The notes under the pieces are model-generated. The model ran no database searches. It saw only the letters and a list, made by a program, of their open reading frames with translations, and was not told the origin of the DNA. A stretch of DNA of 64,000 bases, from NCBI RefSeq assembly GCF_963678635.1, contig NC_087062.1, forward strand, positions 14,681,789-14,745,788, written 5' to 3'. Positions 46,244 to 61,200 of this stretch are shown here, piece by piece. This stretch comes from Symsagittifera roscoffensis (lineage: Eukaryota > Xenacoelomorpha > Acoela > Convolutidae). Both the position numbers and the translations under genes were made by a program. Position 1 is the stretch's first letter. Each line of letters begins with the position of its first letter.

Positions 46244-49200
46244 ATGACAATTCGAGGGAAGTTTAAACTTTCCGTCCTTCTTTTCATCCTATTTAATGTA
46301 GTTGGTAAGTCTCCAGCTCTAAGCGATAATTTTTCCTTCATGGCTTAGATCAGATTTGAAAAATGATGAAATGTTTAATGATAAAATCAGTTGTTCACTT
46401 CTTCTTGAATTTTTTTAGAAGAAATCCTACCGAAAAAGAGTGATCATCAAAAAATTTATCGACGTTAAATTTGATCAAAATTAATTATATTTAGAACTCT
46501 TTGGAATATAAATAAACGGAAACAAAATTCAGCTTTCATTTACACTAACCAAAATACAAGTAATGCAGCAATAGTAGAACAGTTGTGTCATACTATACAA
46601 ACTTACAAGTAATTGAGATAAACTTCGATTTATTTTTTTCTTCGATCTTTTTGGTACATTTTTAACTGGCTTGTTTTTGCCACTTAAAGCTGGCATCAGA
46701 AATGAGGGGGAGGGAAATGCTCAAGTCTGGCTGAATTGCCACGCGTTTTTTCAGATTTTTGAGTAGTAAGGTTATGATTGACTGATATAACTTTCGGCCG
46801 TTCGGTGGTCCTTCTGTCATGAGAGATTTCGACAACTGAGGGAATTTCAGATGGACAGACATCTGCGGAGGAGGACATTCGGTCATTCCGATGTCATAAC
46901 ATAGAGGACAGTCTGACTGACGTGAAGGTGTCCACCTATGTGGTCAACAATGGATACCCCGACTGCAATTCAGAACTGGACGAGACATTCTACGACGACG
47001 ACGGTCAGTTTCTGTTTTTTTTTCCACCTGTAGCATGTGAAGCGACTGTTCGTAACGGGTCTTAGTTTTTTTAATTCATTTTTGCGACCTGTTCCAATTT
47101 TTTTGCGCTAACCAGTCACTTTAGAAATCAAATTCTATTCTCTCTATTTAATTTCCTGTTGAAAACCTTGATAAAAAACCTGAATTTCCTTGATAAAAAA
47201 GTGCCTTCAAAGTTTAATAGCACAGAATCAGCGGGGTCAACAGCTGTACTGCTTAATTGCAGAAAGATGGTTTTATGTGTTGCATCTCGTCGTATTGGAA
47301 GGACTTGAGTTTTATGCCGGTTATTGTGCTAGTAGCGCAGAATGTTCCGACCATAATCTTTACAAAAATATATAAACGTTTTTTCGAATTAGTGTCGTTT
47401 TTTCTGTGTAGTGTGATAAAAGGATCTGAACGAAAAATTAGAGCTTAAGCATCTTCGACAGTCATAGTAAAATAAGCAAATCGGACAACAAGTTTTTTAG
47501 AAAAATTACTAGAAAAACGGAAATAATTTTCAAAAAAATCCATTTTTTTAATTTTGCAATTTTTTTGAAGTTTTGATTTCAAAAAGGCTCTAAAATACTG
47601 AAAAAGCTAAGTTTACTCAAATAAAATTAAGTTTCTACGGCTTAAATTAAAGTCATTAAAATAAGCTATTGAAAGCCTGCCCGCTCGCTTATTAGCTCGA
47701 AATTAAACTAAAAATCAACAATTTCAAACCGGTTTCTCTTAACACTGGGTAAATTTTTTAATGTTCGAATCACGATTGAACGGGCTTCAATACGATATAT
47801 CACTCAACCCAGTCCGATGATTGTTTGTGGTACCTGATTTTGCGTGGAAAACAAAAAAAAGAAAAAAACTAAAACACTCGAATACAAAGCTCATCCCCAT
47901 TTTCAACGGTCGTAAGAAGAAATCAAACCTAAAGGTAGATTGCTTTTTCAAATACATATAGTATTCGTGCAAGTAGTATGTATCTCTGAAAAAAAAATTG
48001 TCATTATCCTTATATCAAACCTTACGATTAGTCAATCTATAAATATGAAAATTGTCAGTCACTCAATATACTTTTTGTCTTTGATTGACTTTTCATTCAT
48101 TCTACAATACAATTTTTATTTTTATTGTAGCTTCGGTCAAACGACACGGAATGGTGAGTGGTGAAGTTGGATCCAGACAGGTGACTGCAATCGCGATGGC
48201 ATGTATGTCAGAGGGCAACTCACTCGACACACTCTTCCCAGGTACTAAAAGGCATACAGATCAGTGAACAGAAAACGAAACCTGCGCTTGTCTTCTCGCA
48301 ATGTCTTTCCTTTTCGCCATGCGTCATTTGAGCTCGTTGTACATATTTTCCTGCAGTATAATTTTGGTAGAACTGTGTGCAAAAATCACTATTGTTTTTT
48401 GGGAAAAGGAAATAAGACATTTTTCGGTAGTTTGGTACTAAATTTTAAATTTTTGAAAAAATAAACTAATAAAATTTTGAATTTTGGACTAGCGCAAGTA
48501 ATGTTTTAACCATTTTTCAATTTTTAATCCAGTGAAGAAGCTGGCGTGTCCTGGCAACTACTCTGGCAGCTACTTCGACTGCACCAAACTGTGCGACGGG
48601 ATCCTCGACTGCGAGAACGGATTGGATGAAGACGTCTGCTTCAGCTGTAAGTGCACAATTGGCGAATGAATAATTAAATGACGGTCTTTATTTGTAAAAT
48701 GACTAGTAACCCAAAGGTGACTAATGAATTTCATGTTATAAAGTGGGTTACAAAAGGCAAGACGCCAAATATACTTAGATTTCAAGGACTAAATGACCTC
48801 GAGGTAGACTTAACTTGGTGATGAACGATATTTTTGGACGTTTTCCTTTCTCACAAATGTGGTCTTATTTTAACCTCAGTTGATATTTACACCAGCGTCA
48901 GCTTAGTGTGTTATTACGAACCATCTTTTTTCTAACCTAACTCGCACTTAAAAGTGTTCACTTATTTGGAAATTTCTCTATAGCATTGGAAATTTCATAG
49001 CATCTGTTCTCTGTTTTTTTTTGTGGCTAGTGTTTAATTTTCTATCTTCTATGTAATAATAATATTCCGTGGTTAGTGTCTGTGACTCTTAATCTCAAGG
49101 TCGCCGGTTCGAATCTAATTCTTCTACTTTTTCTTATTGTATTTTATAAAGCTGCTTTTTGTCGTCTTCTCGCTAGTGTTCTCGCCTCTGTATAAGTTTT

Positions 49201-52200
49201 TATATATCTCTTCTGTAGGAAAGATGAACCACGAACAAATCGCATAACGTCAATGTCAAGATAAGTTGCATATTCGGTTTTTTTTTGCTGTCAATTAATG
49301 TTATATGCTATATCACCTAAGCATTAGTTATAATTTCCCTACACAATTTTTCTTACACTTTCTGCTGCTCAGACATGCAAGTAGCGCAGTATGTGAATGG
49401 GTTCAATTAAATGAATGGGCTCTTGGAAGCTTCCTTGCATTTAATGGCTAAGCTCTAATCCGTTAAAAAAGTTATGCCCATCGAAAAAGTCATTTTTTTG
49501 GCCATTTTTGAAACTTTTTGAGTTTTCTCAAAAACTACCCTCCCAAATGAGAGATTTTTGGTTCATTCAAAAGAAAGAGTTGAGAGAAGCTTCCTGTATT
49601 AGTGACTTTGTCCAATTTTGAACAAAAAAGTTATGGCCCGCAGAAAAGTCAATGTTTTTGTTTTCTTGTCAGGGATAAAACTTTTGTAGATATTTTTTTT
49701 TCGCTTTTTTAAGTAATTTTTTTTCAGCTCAATTGTTTCCAAAAATGGTTTCTTGTACTGCAATGTTTTAATTGTATCGCGAAGCTGCGTTATACTGTGT
49801 TGCGAAGCTCCGTTATACTGCCTTTGTGTTTATACTGTCAACTAATCTGCATACGCCTTATTTTTTCTTTTCAGCCGAGCGATCGGTGTGCGTGAACTCT
49901 GACGAACTGGGCACTTCTGGCGATTTCACTTCGGGAAAGGAGATCTACCCGAGACAGTGTGAGCAATACTGCAGTTCTAACTTTATCCCTTTCAACTGGT
50001 GGGCAATCATCCCTGGAAAAGGAGAGGAGGACGATTTCTGTGAATGCTACGACAGCCCTGTGACCTCAATTCCAATTGCTGTTAGTACAAATTGGTTAAT
50101 GCTTTATCTTCATCGTTCCCCCATTTTCATTTTTTAAAAGTGTACTTCTCCATTTTTAGCATTCTTTCTATATTTATTTAGCAATAACTTTACTTTCCCG
50201 CCCAATAGCCTATTTGTTTTGTCAGACCATCAAATTATATTTGATGTAAAAAAAGTGTTTTTTTTTAGCAAATAACTAATATAGCCAGCGAGATTAATGC
50301 ATCGGGGTGTTAGACAATTAGCCTAACAGGATAATCGACCTTTTGAAAAGATATTTTAGATTTTAGTTTTCAGTCAGATCTTCTGCAAAACACATCAAAA
50401 CGAATCTTGAAACTATGCGATTCTCTCGTCAAATTTAGATTTTTGTTTGTTTCTGCTTTCATTTTTTTTTCTATAGTTTCTGAACTGGAAAAAACTTCAC
50501 ATTTGTTGATTCATTACAAGCTTTTGCCTCAAAATAGTCCATGGATTTTTTAACTAATTATTTATTAATCTTTACACAAGCCAAGCGTAGTGTATTATTA
50601 CGAAGAATTTTTTTCTAATATAAGTCGCAAACAAAAGTGCTCATTTGATGGCACTTTTGGTTTATTTCAATAAAGCATTAACAATTGAATGGCATATGTT
50701 GCTGCTCTGTTTTTGGGCAGGTTAGGTCCAGTTTTAAAAAAAAATGTTTCATAAAAATGTATGGGATTTGTTATTTTTAGTGTTTTTTGCAACGCCTAGG
50801 AATTTTTTTGCAATTTCTGCAGATTTTTCAATTTTTCTGAAATTCAAAATAATGTTAGCAATGGAAAAACCGGCTGCTTTTCTATGTGTCTGCCTATTTC
50901 GCTAATCTCTTTTCATTTTACCTCACGTACTACGGCCTTCAAAATTTCCATAGGTGGATTTTTGGCCTATTTTTTTCTCAAAACTCAAATGCACAAATTT
51001 TGTTGAAGGTTTCAATCAAAAGAAAAAGAGATGGGGGTGTGCCCCACTCAAGTGGCTATTCCCCAAATTTAGTTTAAAAAAAAAGGTTATGGCCTCAAAA
51101 AAGCCCATTTTTTGACATTTTGGTTAGTTTTTAAAATTTTTTTGACTTTTCTCAAAAATTAACCTGACAAATCGGAGATAAAGGATCCAACCAAAATTTA
51201 AAAAAATCAGGTATGCGCTAGCGACTATGCTTTGCGTTTTGAAAAAAAAATGTGGCATAAAAAATGTCCAATTTTCAAAACTAACCTGCTGATTCTGAGG
51301 TTGATAGTTCATTAAAACTAACATGGTGCTGACATAAAGACCTCAATCGAAAGAGCAAGTAGTTGTTTTTTTTAGAAGGCTGTTTATACCCTACTCCAGC
51401 AGAGAAACATTAAGGTTAACCGTAAAATCCTTTTTTTTGAAATTTAGAAAAATAAGCCTTCTCGCATCAGTAAAATATGTGATTAAAAATATCAGAACAG
51501 CAGCTGACTTATAATTCAAAGGTTAATTTTTACACACGCGAAGCGTAGTGTGATAGGATGAAAAAACTTTTTTTAACCCTAATTCGATGACAAAAGTGCT
51601 ACGTTTGGTGGCACTGTGAATCAGGAGCCTGCATTGGCACTATGCTACCATCTGCTTGACATTTAATTTGTAATGACTAACACAGCTGCATTTTTATTTC
51701 ATCAAATTGAAGCGCAAAAAGCAATTTGTTTGATACAACAATACAATAATAAAATTATTTTTCAGAAATTTTCCAAATCAGTTTTTTTTGCGAAATTTTT
51801 TAAATGCATTTATTGGACAAAATTTGTTTTCAGGTTTTTCTGTTAATTGCATGTAAAGTTAGCGTGGCTGCCTTTAGTTTTTTACATTCCAAATTATCGC
51901 ATGGAAACTTAGTCTTCCGGGTAGTTTAAAGCTCCTGAATCTTTTTCCGCTTTCTCGCTTGTGTTTGCGAAGCTGCAGCTTTGCCTCTGTGTACTTATGA
52001 CATCCCGATCACGATTGAATAGGCTTTGAAATGGTACCAATGCTAGCAATGCACTTGACCTATGCTAGCTTTTTGTGATAATTAACTTCAGACGTATAAA
52101 ACACACTCCACACTAGAGATCCTTCCACTCTTTCGAGTGTTACAAACAAAACAAAAAATATGTAGGACAAATGCGTGAAAACGAAATTACTGTTTGTACC

Positions 52201-55200
52201 ACTTCTTTTCCAACGTAATTTTTCAGTTCATGATAACTATTTTTTATTCTTAAGATCCCTTTCGTTTCTGTGTGAACTTTGTTTTCCCCTAGTTCTATTT
52301 TTTTATTTGAAGTTTTTAATTGAAACGTAATAGAAGTAAAGTTTAGTGTCCTATTTCATTGAGGTTTTTTCATTTTTTTGCTAGCTGTTTCGAGAACAAT
52401 TATAAGGAAAGCGTATGTTTAGATGCCATGGGAAGACTGTAGTGAGCCTTGTTTCTATGGCAATGGACTTATCCCTTGTGGAAACACTCAGTTCGGAAAG
52501 AAACGAGCAGTATTCGGAATAATCCGACCGCAGGAAACCCGACCGACATACTCTGACTGTGAAGTGCAAACCCCTTCGTGTGTGGCACCCTTCGCTACTG
52601 TTGAAATTAACGTCACGTGTTCATTTGAAGACGACATGGAGATGTCAGCAGTCGTGAACGAGAACAGGTGTCTCGTGTCCAATCGGGATATGGATGAGAA
52701 CAAAGTATATTACGTCATGCCCAACCCACAGAAAGATGAGTCTGGAAACATAATTGCTGGCGCCGAAGAAGGAAGCATTGCAGTTAGTAATATGGAAATC
52801 TGTTTCTAAATAATTTACATAATACATTAAGTAGAAATCAGTAGATCAATTTATTCAATCTACTGGAATTTCAATTATTATTTATTCAATTATTAGGAAT
52901 TTCAATCTAAAATGTTCTGTTTTACATTGATTCTTTCGACTTAATAATTGTAGTACTAGTATCGATAGCAGTTTTGAAAAGTATATTTACAAATTATAGT
53001 TTTAAAGCTGTGTTGGTGTGGAATGTCTGCGATACTTGATATGTTTTCAGGTTGAACTCGCAACTTCGTACGGCATCATGAAGGTTCCCAAGTCGTTCTC
53101 TCTCTGTCCCAGAGAAGTGGTCAGTCTGGAGATCACTGGCCTGCAGTACCAGCCAAAGGGACATAATACGGACATGATGCTGACCTTGTATGGCGGGGAG
53201 AGCATGAAGTTGACACTATGGACCGAGACTGCTTCGGGAAAATCGGAAGTTCAGACTATCGCAGAGTCACTCAGTGAGTTTTTGGCTCTAGGTTCATTGT
53301 TAAAAAAATTTTCCAACTAGTAATGAGTTCGGTTTCCAAAAGGAAAACATGCGAAATTTGTGCAGACTAGTTTAAAGTTTAGAATTTAATGAAAAAATAA
53401 AATATGTTTATGTTTGTATTACTTTGAGTTTTAACATTTTTCCAGCTGTCTGATGGTGGCTGTTCTCATTTTTAGACAAAAAAAGTGTGATTTGTTTTTA
53501 GAGAGCTTTTTTGATTTCTTTCTGGCCAATCGTTTGATTTCTTCTTTGAATCACTTCGGTTCGCTTCTGTGTTGAACTTTGTGTTTTTTTTTCGAGTTAA
53601 CTGGTGACATTGATCATTACAGATCTGGTGCATTCCATGGGTCAGTGTTTCTGTGAGGCAGGCAACCCCCTCGCAGGTCAGTTGGGTGACATCATGCAGC
53701 AACAGGTGAAGGGGGAGAAGATGGTGTTCCCTCATGCAGTGCAGAAGGCAGGATACATCTACGGAGCGAGTGCATGTATCCACACAACCGACAACTTCGA
53801 CACCAAGTTCGCAGGCGACGTCGATCTCAAAATACAGGTGAGCAAAACACAACTAGGAAGTTAATTAAGATGGCTAATTGTCAAGTTTCTATAGCGTTGA
53901 GATGGTTGGTTTGTCGATTGGTATTGAAATTTCCAGCTCGCTGAGATTATTGTTTGGCATTGAGATTTTATGTCAGATCAGCTATTTCAAAATCTGCGTG
54001 CAAAAAGAAATCAGATGATTTCCTTGTTAGTCATTTGAAATTTGCATACAGTAAAGCACAAACAATTTCATTTATGAATCGATTAACTAAAAGTTATCTA
54101 TTTTTTATCTATTTTTCTAAGTAAAACACTCGACAACAAAAAATGGCTCAACATTAGCCAGAAAATACAAGAAAACTGGAGTACATTGAAAAATGTCTTC
54201 ATCTCAACTTGTCTGTTTCCAGAAAGTTAGACCTGAGTGTCCGACTGAGGGCTACGAGTTCTGTGAAGCCACTGGATACTGCCACTCTCCCAACAGTCTG
54301 TGCGATGCAAATTCCGCTGACAAGGAGAACCCAAGTTTCGTAAAGGTAATTTCTCAGAAATTTCAGATTTTTGTTGACCATTGTCGAATTTTTGGGGACC
54401 CACTGAGTGTCTTGGGATTCACTGAATATTTTAGATCTTCATGTCTGCTCCTTTCTGTCGGCTTAGGTCCCGCAGAAAATTTCAGTTTCTTTGAACATTT
54501 TGAGAGTTCTTTGTTTTTAATATTGCAGGAAGTTTGTTTTAAGATTTGTTTGTCATTTTTTGCAATTTTAGTAAATTTTAATAAAGTTTTTGACAGAAAA
54601 ATATCAATTTTTGAAGTTTTTTTTCAATTTTTGATTGGTCTTTTTGTTTTCTGGTAATCATACTCATACATTTTTGTGTCCCAAATGATATGAAACTCCG
54701 CGTTGACTCTGTGACTTTAATACGTACTACACTCGACCCTTTTCGAGCTTTCTTTGAGGCCCTTGAGCTGAAAGCTCACCCTACGCCATAAAACCTTCCG
54801 ACCCTCCTGGATCAAAAATTTAGGTTCAATGCACGCTCGCTCAGATTTTCCATCCATTTTTTTCATGATTTTTTTTGCGATTTTAGTTCTTGTTTCAACA
54901 ACAAAATGTGATATTTTAGCATTAAAATATGATGAAATCTGTTGCTTAGGTGATGAACGGAGAACGAAACAACCAAATGTATGGCCTGGAGAGGTTCCTG
55001 GACAGTTGTGGCTGCGACACTGTCTTCTCTGACACTGACAAGAGATTCATGACGAAGGTGGAGCCAGGAGACTACCTGCTGGTGGAACTGTTCTCTCTCT
55101 ACCAGAAAATCAGCTACTACATTGAGGGCGATATCAGTGCGAACGAGGAAATCATTGTGCTCGACACTTCTTTTCGGTTAATAATTTTAATTTCAGCTGA

Positions 55201-58200
55201 TGACATTCATTAACATCAATAGAAAAAATGCAACATCTAGGACAAACTACAGAACATGAAAAAATGAACAAAAATGAAAAAAAAAAAAACAATCAGTTGG
55301 TAGCACGACTAAAGTGGCATCAGTTTAATACCTCACTGTTTATGACGTGCTAAAGGTAAATATGGTTAAGAAAAGGTAATCGTGAAAAAAATACTTGAAT
55401 TCGAAGTGCTTTCTTTCTCCGTTAGAGTGACCGGAACTATTCGTCTGTATCAACGTCTTCACCGTTTTTTTTCCTTCTTATACACGAAAGTGAAAATTAG
55501 GGTGGCACTTTAAATGCCTTTTCTCTTTTTCTCGAAGTATTTGTCATAAGTGTGTGGTAAGTTTTAATGCTAACTTAAAATATTTGTTGTTTTAAAGCAA
55601 AATTTAGATCCTATTCATTTAGGTTTGCGAGGAGGATGCAAGGAAAGATGTCTCTGCAATTGCATATCTATGAGGAGCACACGATTGATCTGAGTGAGGC
55701 TGCAGTCATTTCAACTGAGGGAGAGGCGGCTGTGTTTGCACAGATCGAGTACAGCTACGGTGCGTTTTCACAAATTCCAGTCGGTTTTTGTAGATGAATT
55801 TCAGAAAAATTTTGTCAACACTTTTTAGGTGAGCCGAAATTTCATATTTTTCAAGCTCTGCCGAAATCCGAGAATGAGGTTTTTGGTGAAAATGTCTGCG
55901 CACCCGAATTTGTGTTTCCTGTTGTTAGGCTGTTGTGGTCCCCTTCTGAGTGAGAAACCAGTGACCGTCCAGACTGTTCCTGGCTTCGTCTCTATTGAAA
56001 CTTCTTCGCTCAGAGGGTCTGTGCTGACAGCGGCTGGTGATGAAATCGAGATCGGGCCATTCAACTCAGGTCCAATCAGTGTCCAGGCACTGGGATCGTC
56101 ATTGAACTATTCATTCTCAACTACCAGCTCAGAGGTTTGCTGCATTATATTTCTGATTGGATCTCATGTTTGACTGTTTCGAAAAGTGTTTATTTTTCCG
56201 ATATCCATTTTGTGACGATAGAATGACATGCTTTATGCTTAATTTGGGACTCAAGGGAAGAGAAAACCAAAATGAGTAGTTTTAATGGAATGCTTTGAAA
56301 CTCCTCGAAAAGTAATCCACTTCCAAGCCATATTATTTTGTTTTTAAATAAACGAAAACTAATAGTTCATTTTTTATGAAATTTACAGATCACTGTGACA
56401 GCAGAAGAGGGCCAAAATTTCTTTGAAGTGGACTGTGGATGCTCAGCCGAAGAGCAGTCCTGCCAGCACGTAGTCGATATCCACATTACAAACAACCTGG
56501 AGGAGAAATACGACGTGAACAAACCAGTGACCATCCACTGTGACCACTGCAATTTGCCCAGTCTGGAACTGATTCTGAAGATGGAACCAGCCGCTGGAGG
56601 CGAGTCATATCCAGTGCCTCATTTGGTCGGCAGGGATGAGAATGTGTTGATTTTCTTCGAGAAAGGCCAGAGTTGCAACAGGATTCAGAGGTGCGTACAT
56701 GTTAGTTATCATTGAAACTATCGTCGACAAAACTTGGAAAAAGCGTTCCCCACGACTCCAAAAATCTGAAGTAGCTAATAATTCTGTCATAAAATCACAA
56801 TATATCGATTTCTTGTAACTATTTTAAAAAGAGCCCCAATAAGGTCATGAGCCAGAAACCTTGACTTCTTAGTAAGTAGAAATACTGTTGCGATGAAGTA
56901 AAATTGTTGCGGCAGATGCAATGGCGCCGAAGCTGTGTGGACTGTGAACGGAGTGATGGATCCTAGATTCGTAACTTCCGAGCTGCCCTACTCCCAGCTG
57001 AACTTGCTGCCCAACAACGAAATGGAGATCCAAGGTGAGACAAAAACACTAGCTATATGAGTTAACTTCCTACATTTTTGTCTTTATTTTTTAAGCCGAA
57101 ATTTTTTAAGAACTGCTATATTATGCCTTGAAATTTCAATTTGTTACATAGTTTCATTTTAAAAAAAGGCTAAATTAACATCATCCGCTGAATAAACCAA
57201 GTAAGGACTTAAAGATTTCTATTTATCATGGATCAAATAGTTACGCTTTGCATATAAAATAATGACTTCAATAGGCTCAAATTTTGAAAAACCAGAAATT
57301 AATTGCCGTTTTTCTTTGTTTTCTTCCCAAACCGACTGGATCCAATTTTAATATTCTTTTTAGTGTGTCAGAAATACTGCAAAGATGATAATCAGGACGT
57401 AGGAGTGGAAGCCTGTGGGAGTGTTCGTTTCGTAGTGTCTCCTTCCAAGTGCAGTCTGACCAAACCCTCCTTCACCTCAATCGTGCTGAATGAGGCCAAA
57501 GAGGTGACCATTGGCTCCTCTGACCCGGATGGACAAGGCGCATGTGACGAGTGTTCGATGAGTGTGACATATCAGTCACATGCCATGACTCAAGGTAGAA
57601 AAAGTATATTGATGACATCGGGGATCAGGGTTCGAATAATGGATTTCGCTTCAATCATGAAATGTTAAACGCAGACAATGCAGCAGCAAAATTGTTTTAA
57701 AAATATATAAACCCCGGACACCAATACTTCTTACCGTGATAATTTCGATAATTTTTAATTTTTCAGTCGGGTTCGCCTTTTTTCGATTGATGATTTTCTG
57801 TCGTTATTGGTCAGTCCAGAAGGCCATTGATGTACATGGAATGAGTAAAGGATTTCGTTAAATTTGAACTCAACTGAATAAACAAAATTAATCTGCTGAA
57901 ATGGTCCGAATGTTAATTGTGTTTTCAGCATCGGTTGCCGAAGTGATGCAGAATGTCACTGGAAAAACTGTGACGGTCGATTCCCCGAGTCAGTACGAGT
58001 ACTCGAGAGGCGAGTACATTGACGTCGACTTCTGCTGCTCCGACGCAGTCCCGAACCGACCTGACTCGTGTGGCCATCACCAACTGGAGGTAATCGCTCC
58101 AGGGGAACCCGAGATTGAAATGATTGACTCGGCTGAAGTCGAGAGATGCGACCTGGACTGCGATGAAGATGCGAGGTCAATATTGTTACAATATTGTTTT

Positions 58201-61200
58201 TGACGTGTATATTCTGATTGTACCTAATGTCTAATCAAGCATGGCTAAAAGAGACCTTCGATTTGAACATTGTTTCAGTTTGAAAATTTTCTCATGATTT
58301 GAAAATTTCAAAGCTTCTGTTGGTCAAATCCTCTGAACAGTTGGCTCATTGTTTAGTTCAGTTTAGTTCAATTATCTATCCTACAAACTGGGTTTTTCGC
58401 TCCAATTTTTTGTACTTCAAAACGCGTACTGTACTTGGAACCAGGGGCGGATTTAGGGGGGGGGGGACGCCTTCCCCCCTCAGGGATACGACCCACTGCC
58501 GACCCAAAGGGTCCCCCCTTTGTAATATTTTGAGATATCTATTTTTGGTGATGGACCCTAAAATGTTTCTAAAGGCGCCTTCGGCGCCAATGTATACTAA
58601 TTTTGAGGGGGGAGCGCGCACTGAAAAAACGCAATTTTTTGGTCAAACATTTTCCAAAAAGTGCCTAAAAACCCCGTTTTTGGCCTGTTTTTTCATAATG
58701 TCAAAATGGGGTCTTTATAGTGATTTCAAAAAATCAATTTGGTCGACCTAAAAAAAAGGTCGACAAAATTTTCGAAATTTTTTTTAAAATCCGCCCCCCC
58801 CCCCACCTCGCCTAGATCCGCCCCTGCTTGGAACTATTGCGTGCTACTGAGGATACAATATGAGCGTATCCTTCCGGTGAATAAAAATATTCAACTTATT
58901 TGTTGTTTTTTCTAGATTCGAGGTGGATCTTAACTGCGATAACTGTGGTCCTCCCGAGGAGTACGACAGAAGTGGGATCAATGTCCGCTGGACCATCCGA
59001 CATGAGGACTCCACCGACTGCAATGAAAATGCTCCTGTCGACTATGAGGTCAGTCACATAGGCCATGGTACCATGATATTATAGAGAATTTTTAAAAAGA
59101 GCAATTTGCCAGTTTTGAGCAATTTTGCATGCAAATTTGAGTTTTTAGGTGACATTGAGACATGCTTTTTGTCTAAAGACTTAGCTTTTGTATGCAAAAA
59201 CTGTCTGAAAAGGGTCATTTGCTGTTTTTAATTATTTCTGTCTGTCCGAACTTTTTGCTACTAATTATATACATCAGTTTCATTGCTGTCTACACTTCAG
59301 CATCATCAAACCTTTTTTTAATGAAAATACAATGGGAAACTACATTGTTTCAAAAACCACAAAAATCCGATGAAAAAAAGTTCTCATTAGTGCATTTTCC
59401 AAACTATCATCCGAGGGAAATCGTAGGGAAGTTCGACGAACATAAATTTTTGATGGGATCGTTTTGTGTTAACTGCTCACAAGAAGTTTTTTTTGTAGGC
59501 TATGTCCAACCTGTACAGATACAAGCTGAGTGATGACAACTGGACCTTCAAGTACTCAAATGTCTGCTCCATCTTCAGACAACCAGAGACAACTGTGAGT
59601 TACTTGGTTCTATTTTTCAGTAAATAACAATAATTAAATGATGCTGACTATAAAGCGTTATCAGAATGCCAGTGGCAAATAAATTCATTTTGAATTGCTC
59701 CGTAAAATAATCTACAAAAGTATTCAGTTTCCATGAAGCTGAATGCTTAAAAAAATTATCTTCTCTGGTCTTGGTTTTATCTATTGTATCAAATGTTCAT
59801 TTTTCGTCATCGAGTTTTTGCTATTCTTGTCTGGTAATGTGTTTCGGAGTTTCTTATGCTTTGCAATACAGGACGGGATCTGTCTGTGTGTGCAAGTGCA
59901 GTTCCCTCGTGGCCTCGGAGGCCAAAAGAGGACCATCTGTCGTAAATACATGAGGAACTTCGGACCCATTTTCAACGAGACTCTCCTTCAACCGTCCAAG
60001 ATCACCCAAGTGCCGATACCTGCCAACTGTATTCCCATTGCGAACACGACTAACTTCACGTTTGACCCCATGTTGGCTTATGGGCCCTATAAACCCATCA
60101 AGTATAACGTCGAGTATGGTTAGTGCTTTTCAGTGCTTTTTACGCTAGCGAGCAGCTTGTGTTTTTTGTTTCTAAACCTAACACGCAAATGAAAGTTTTC
60201 ATTGAAAGTGTTCACTTGTGTGCCTTTTTGTTATAAACACGATCTGTAGCATTGAAAATTTCATAGCATCTGCTCTCTTCTTTATTTGTGGCTGAGTGGT
60301 AGTGCGTGAGAGTGATTATTTCTAGGTCGCAGTAGTTCGTAGGTTCGAATCCGAGACGTCACCGAGTTTTTACTAATTCGAGGCTTATTTTTAGTTTTTT
60401 TATTGCACTTTTTAGAACTCTAGAGCTGCTTTCTGTCGTGTTCTCGCTAGTGTTTGCGACGCGAAGCTTCGCCTCTGTTTTCAAGCTTGATTTGATTCTC
60501 CTTTTTGGACTTGCAAAGATAAATGAGATCGATAACGAAATGTTTTTGTTTCAAACTGGGTAAAGTCGGGAGATGAATATTGTTGGGTTCAATAATTTTA
60601 AAGAGTCAATTATAACAAAGATAGCCGGTCACTGTGCAAGAAGCACAAAATGCTTCGACTATAGTCTTAAAAAAAACTATTTTTTTTTCAAATTAGTGTA
60701 ATTTTTTTCTGCGTGGCGTGATGAAAGGATCTGAACGAAAAACTAGAACTTAGGCATATTCGACAGTCATAATAAAACAGGCAAATTGGAAAATTGTTAT
60801 CGAAGAAATACGAAAGAAAAATTTAGAAAATTGCAATTTTCACTAAATCATTTTTTTCAGAAATTTTTGATTCCTAAGATGGCGCTAAAAACTTCAAAAA
60901 CTAATTTCAATAGAGTAAAACTAAATTTTCACGGCTTAAACTAAGCATAAGTTAGCTATTGTACAAAAATTTCAAACCGGTTTTTCTCGAGACTGAGGAA
61001 ATATTTTGGACTTTTTTTGTCGTTCAAATCACGATTCAAAGAGTTTTAATATGATATATTACTGTACCCAGTCCGATGATTAATTGTGGTACCTGATTTC
61101 GCGTGGGAAACAAAAAGTTGAAGAAAAAAACTTAAACACCCGAATGCAAAGTTTCTCCCCATTTTCAATGGTTGGAACAAAAACAGCAGTTTTTTGTTGG

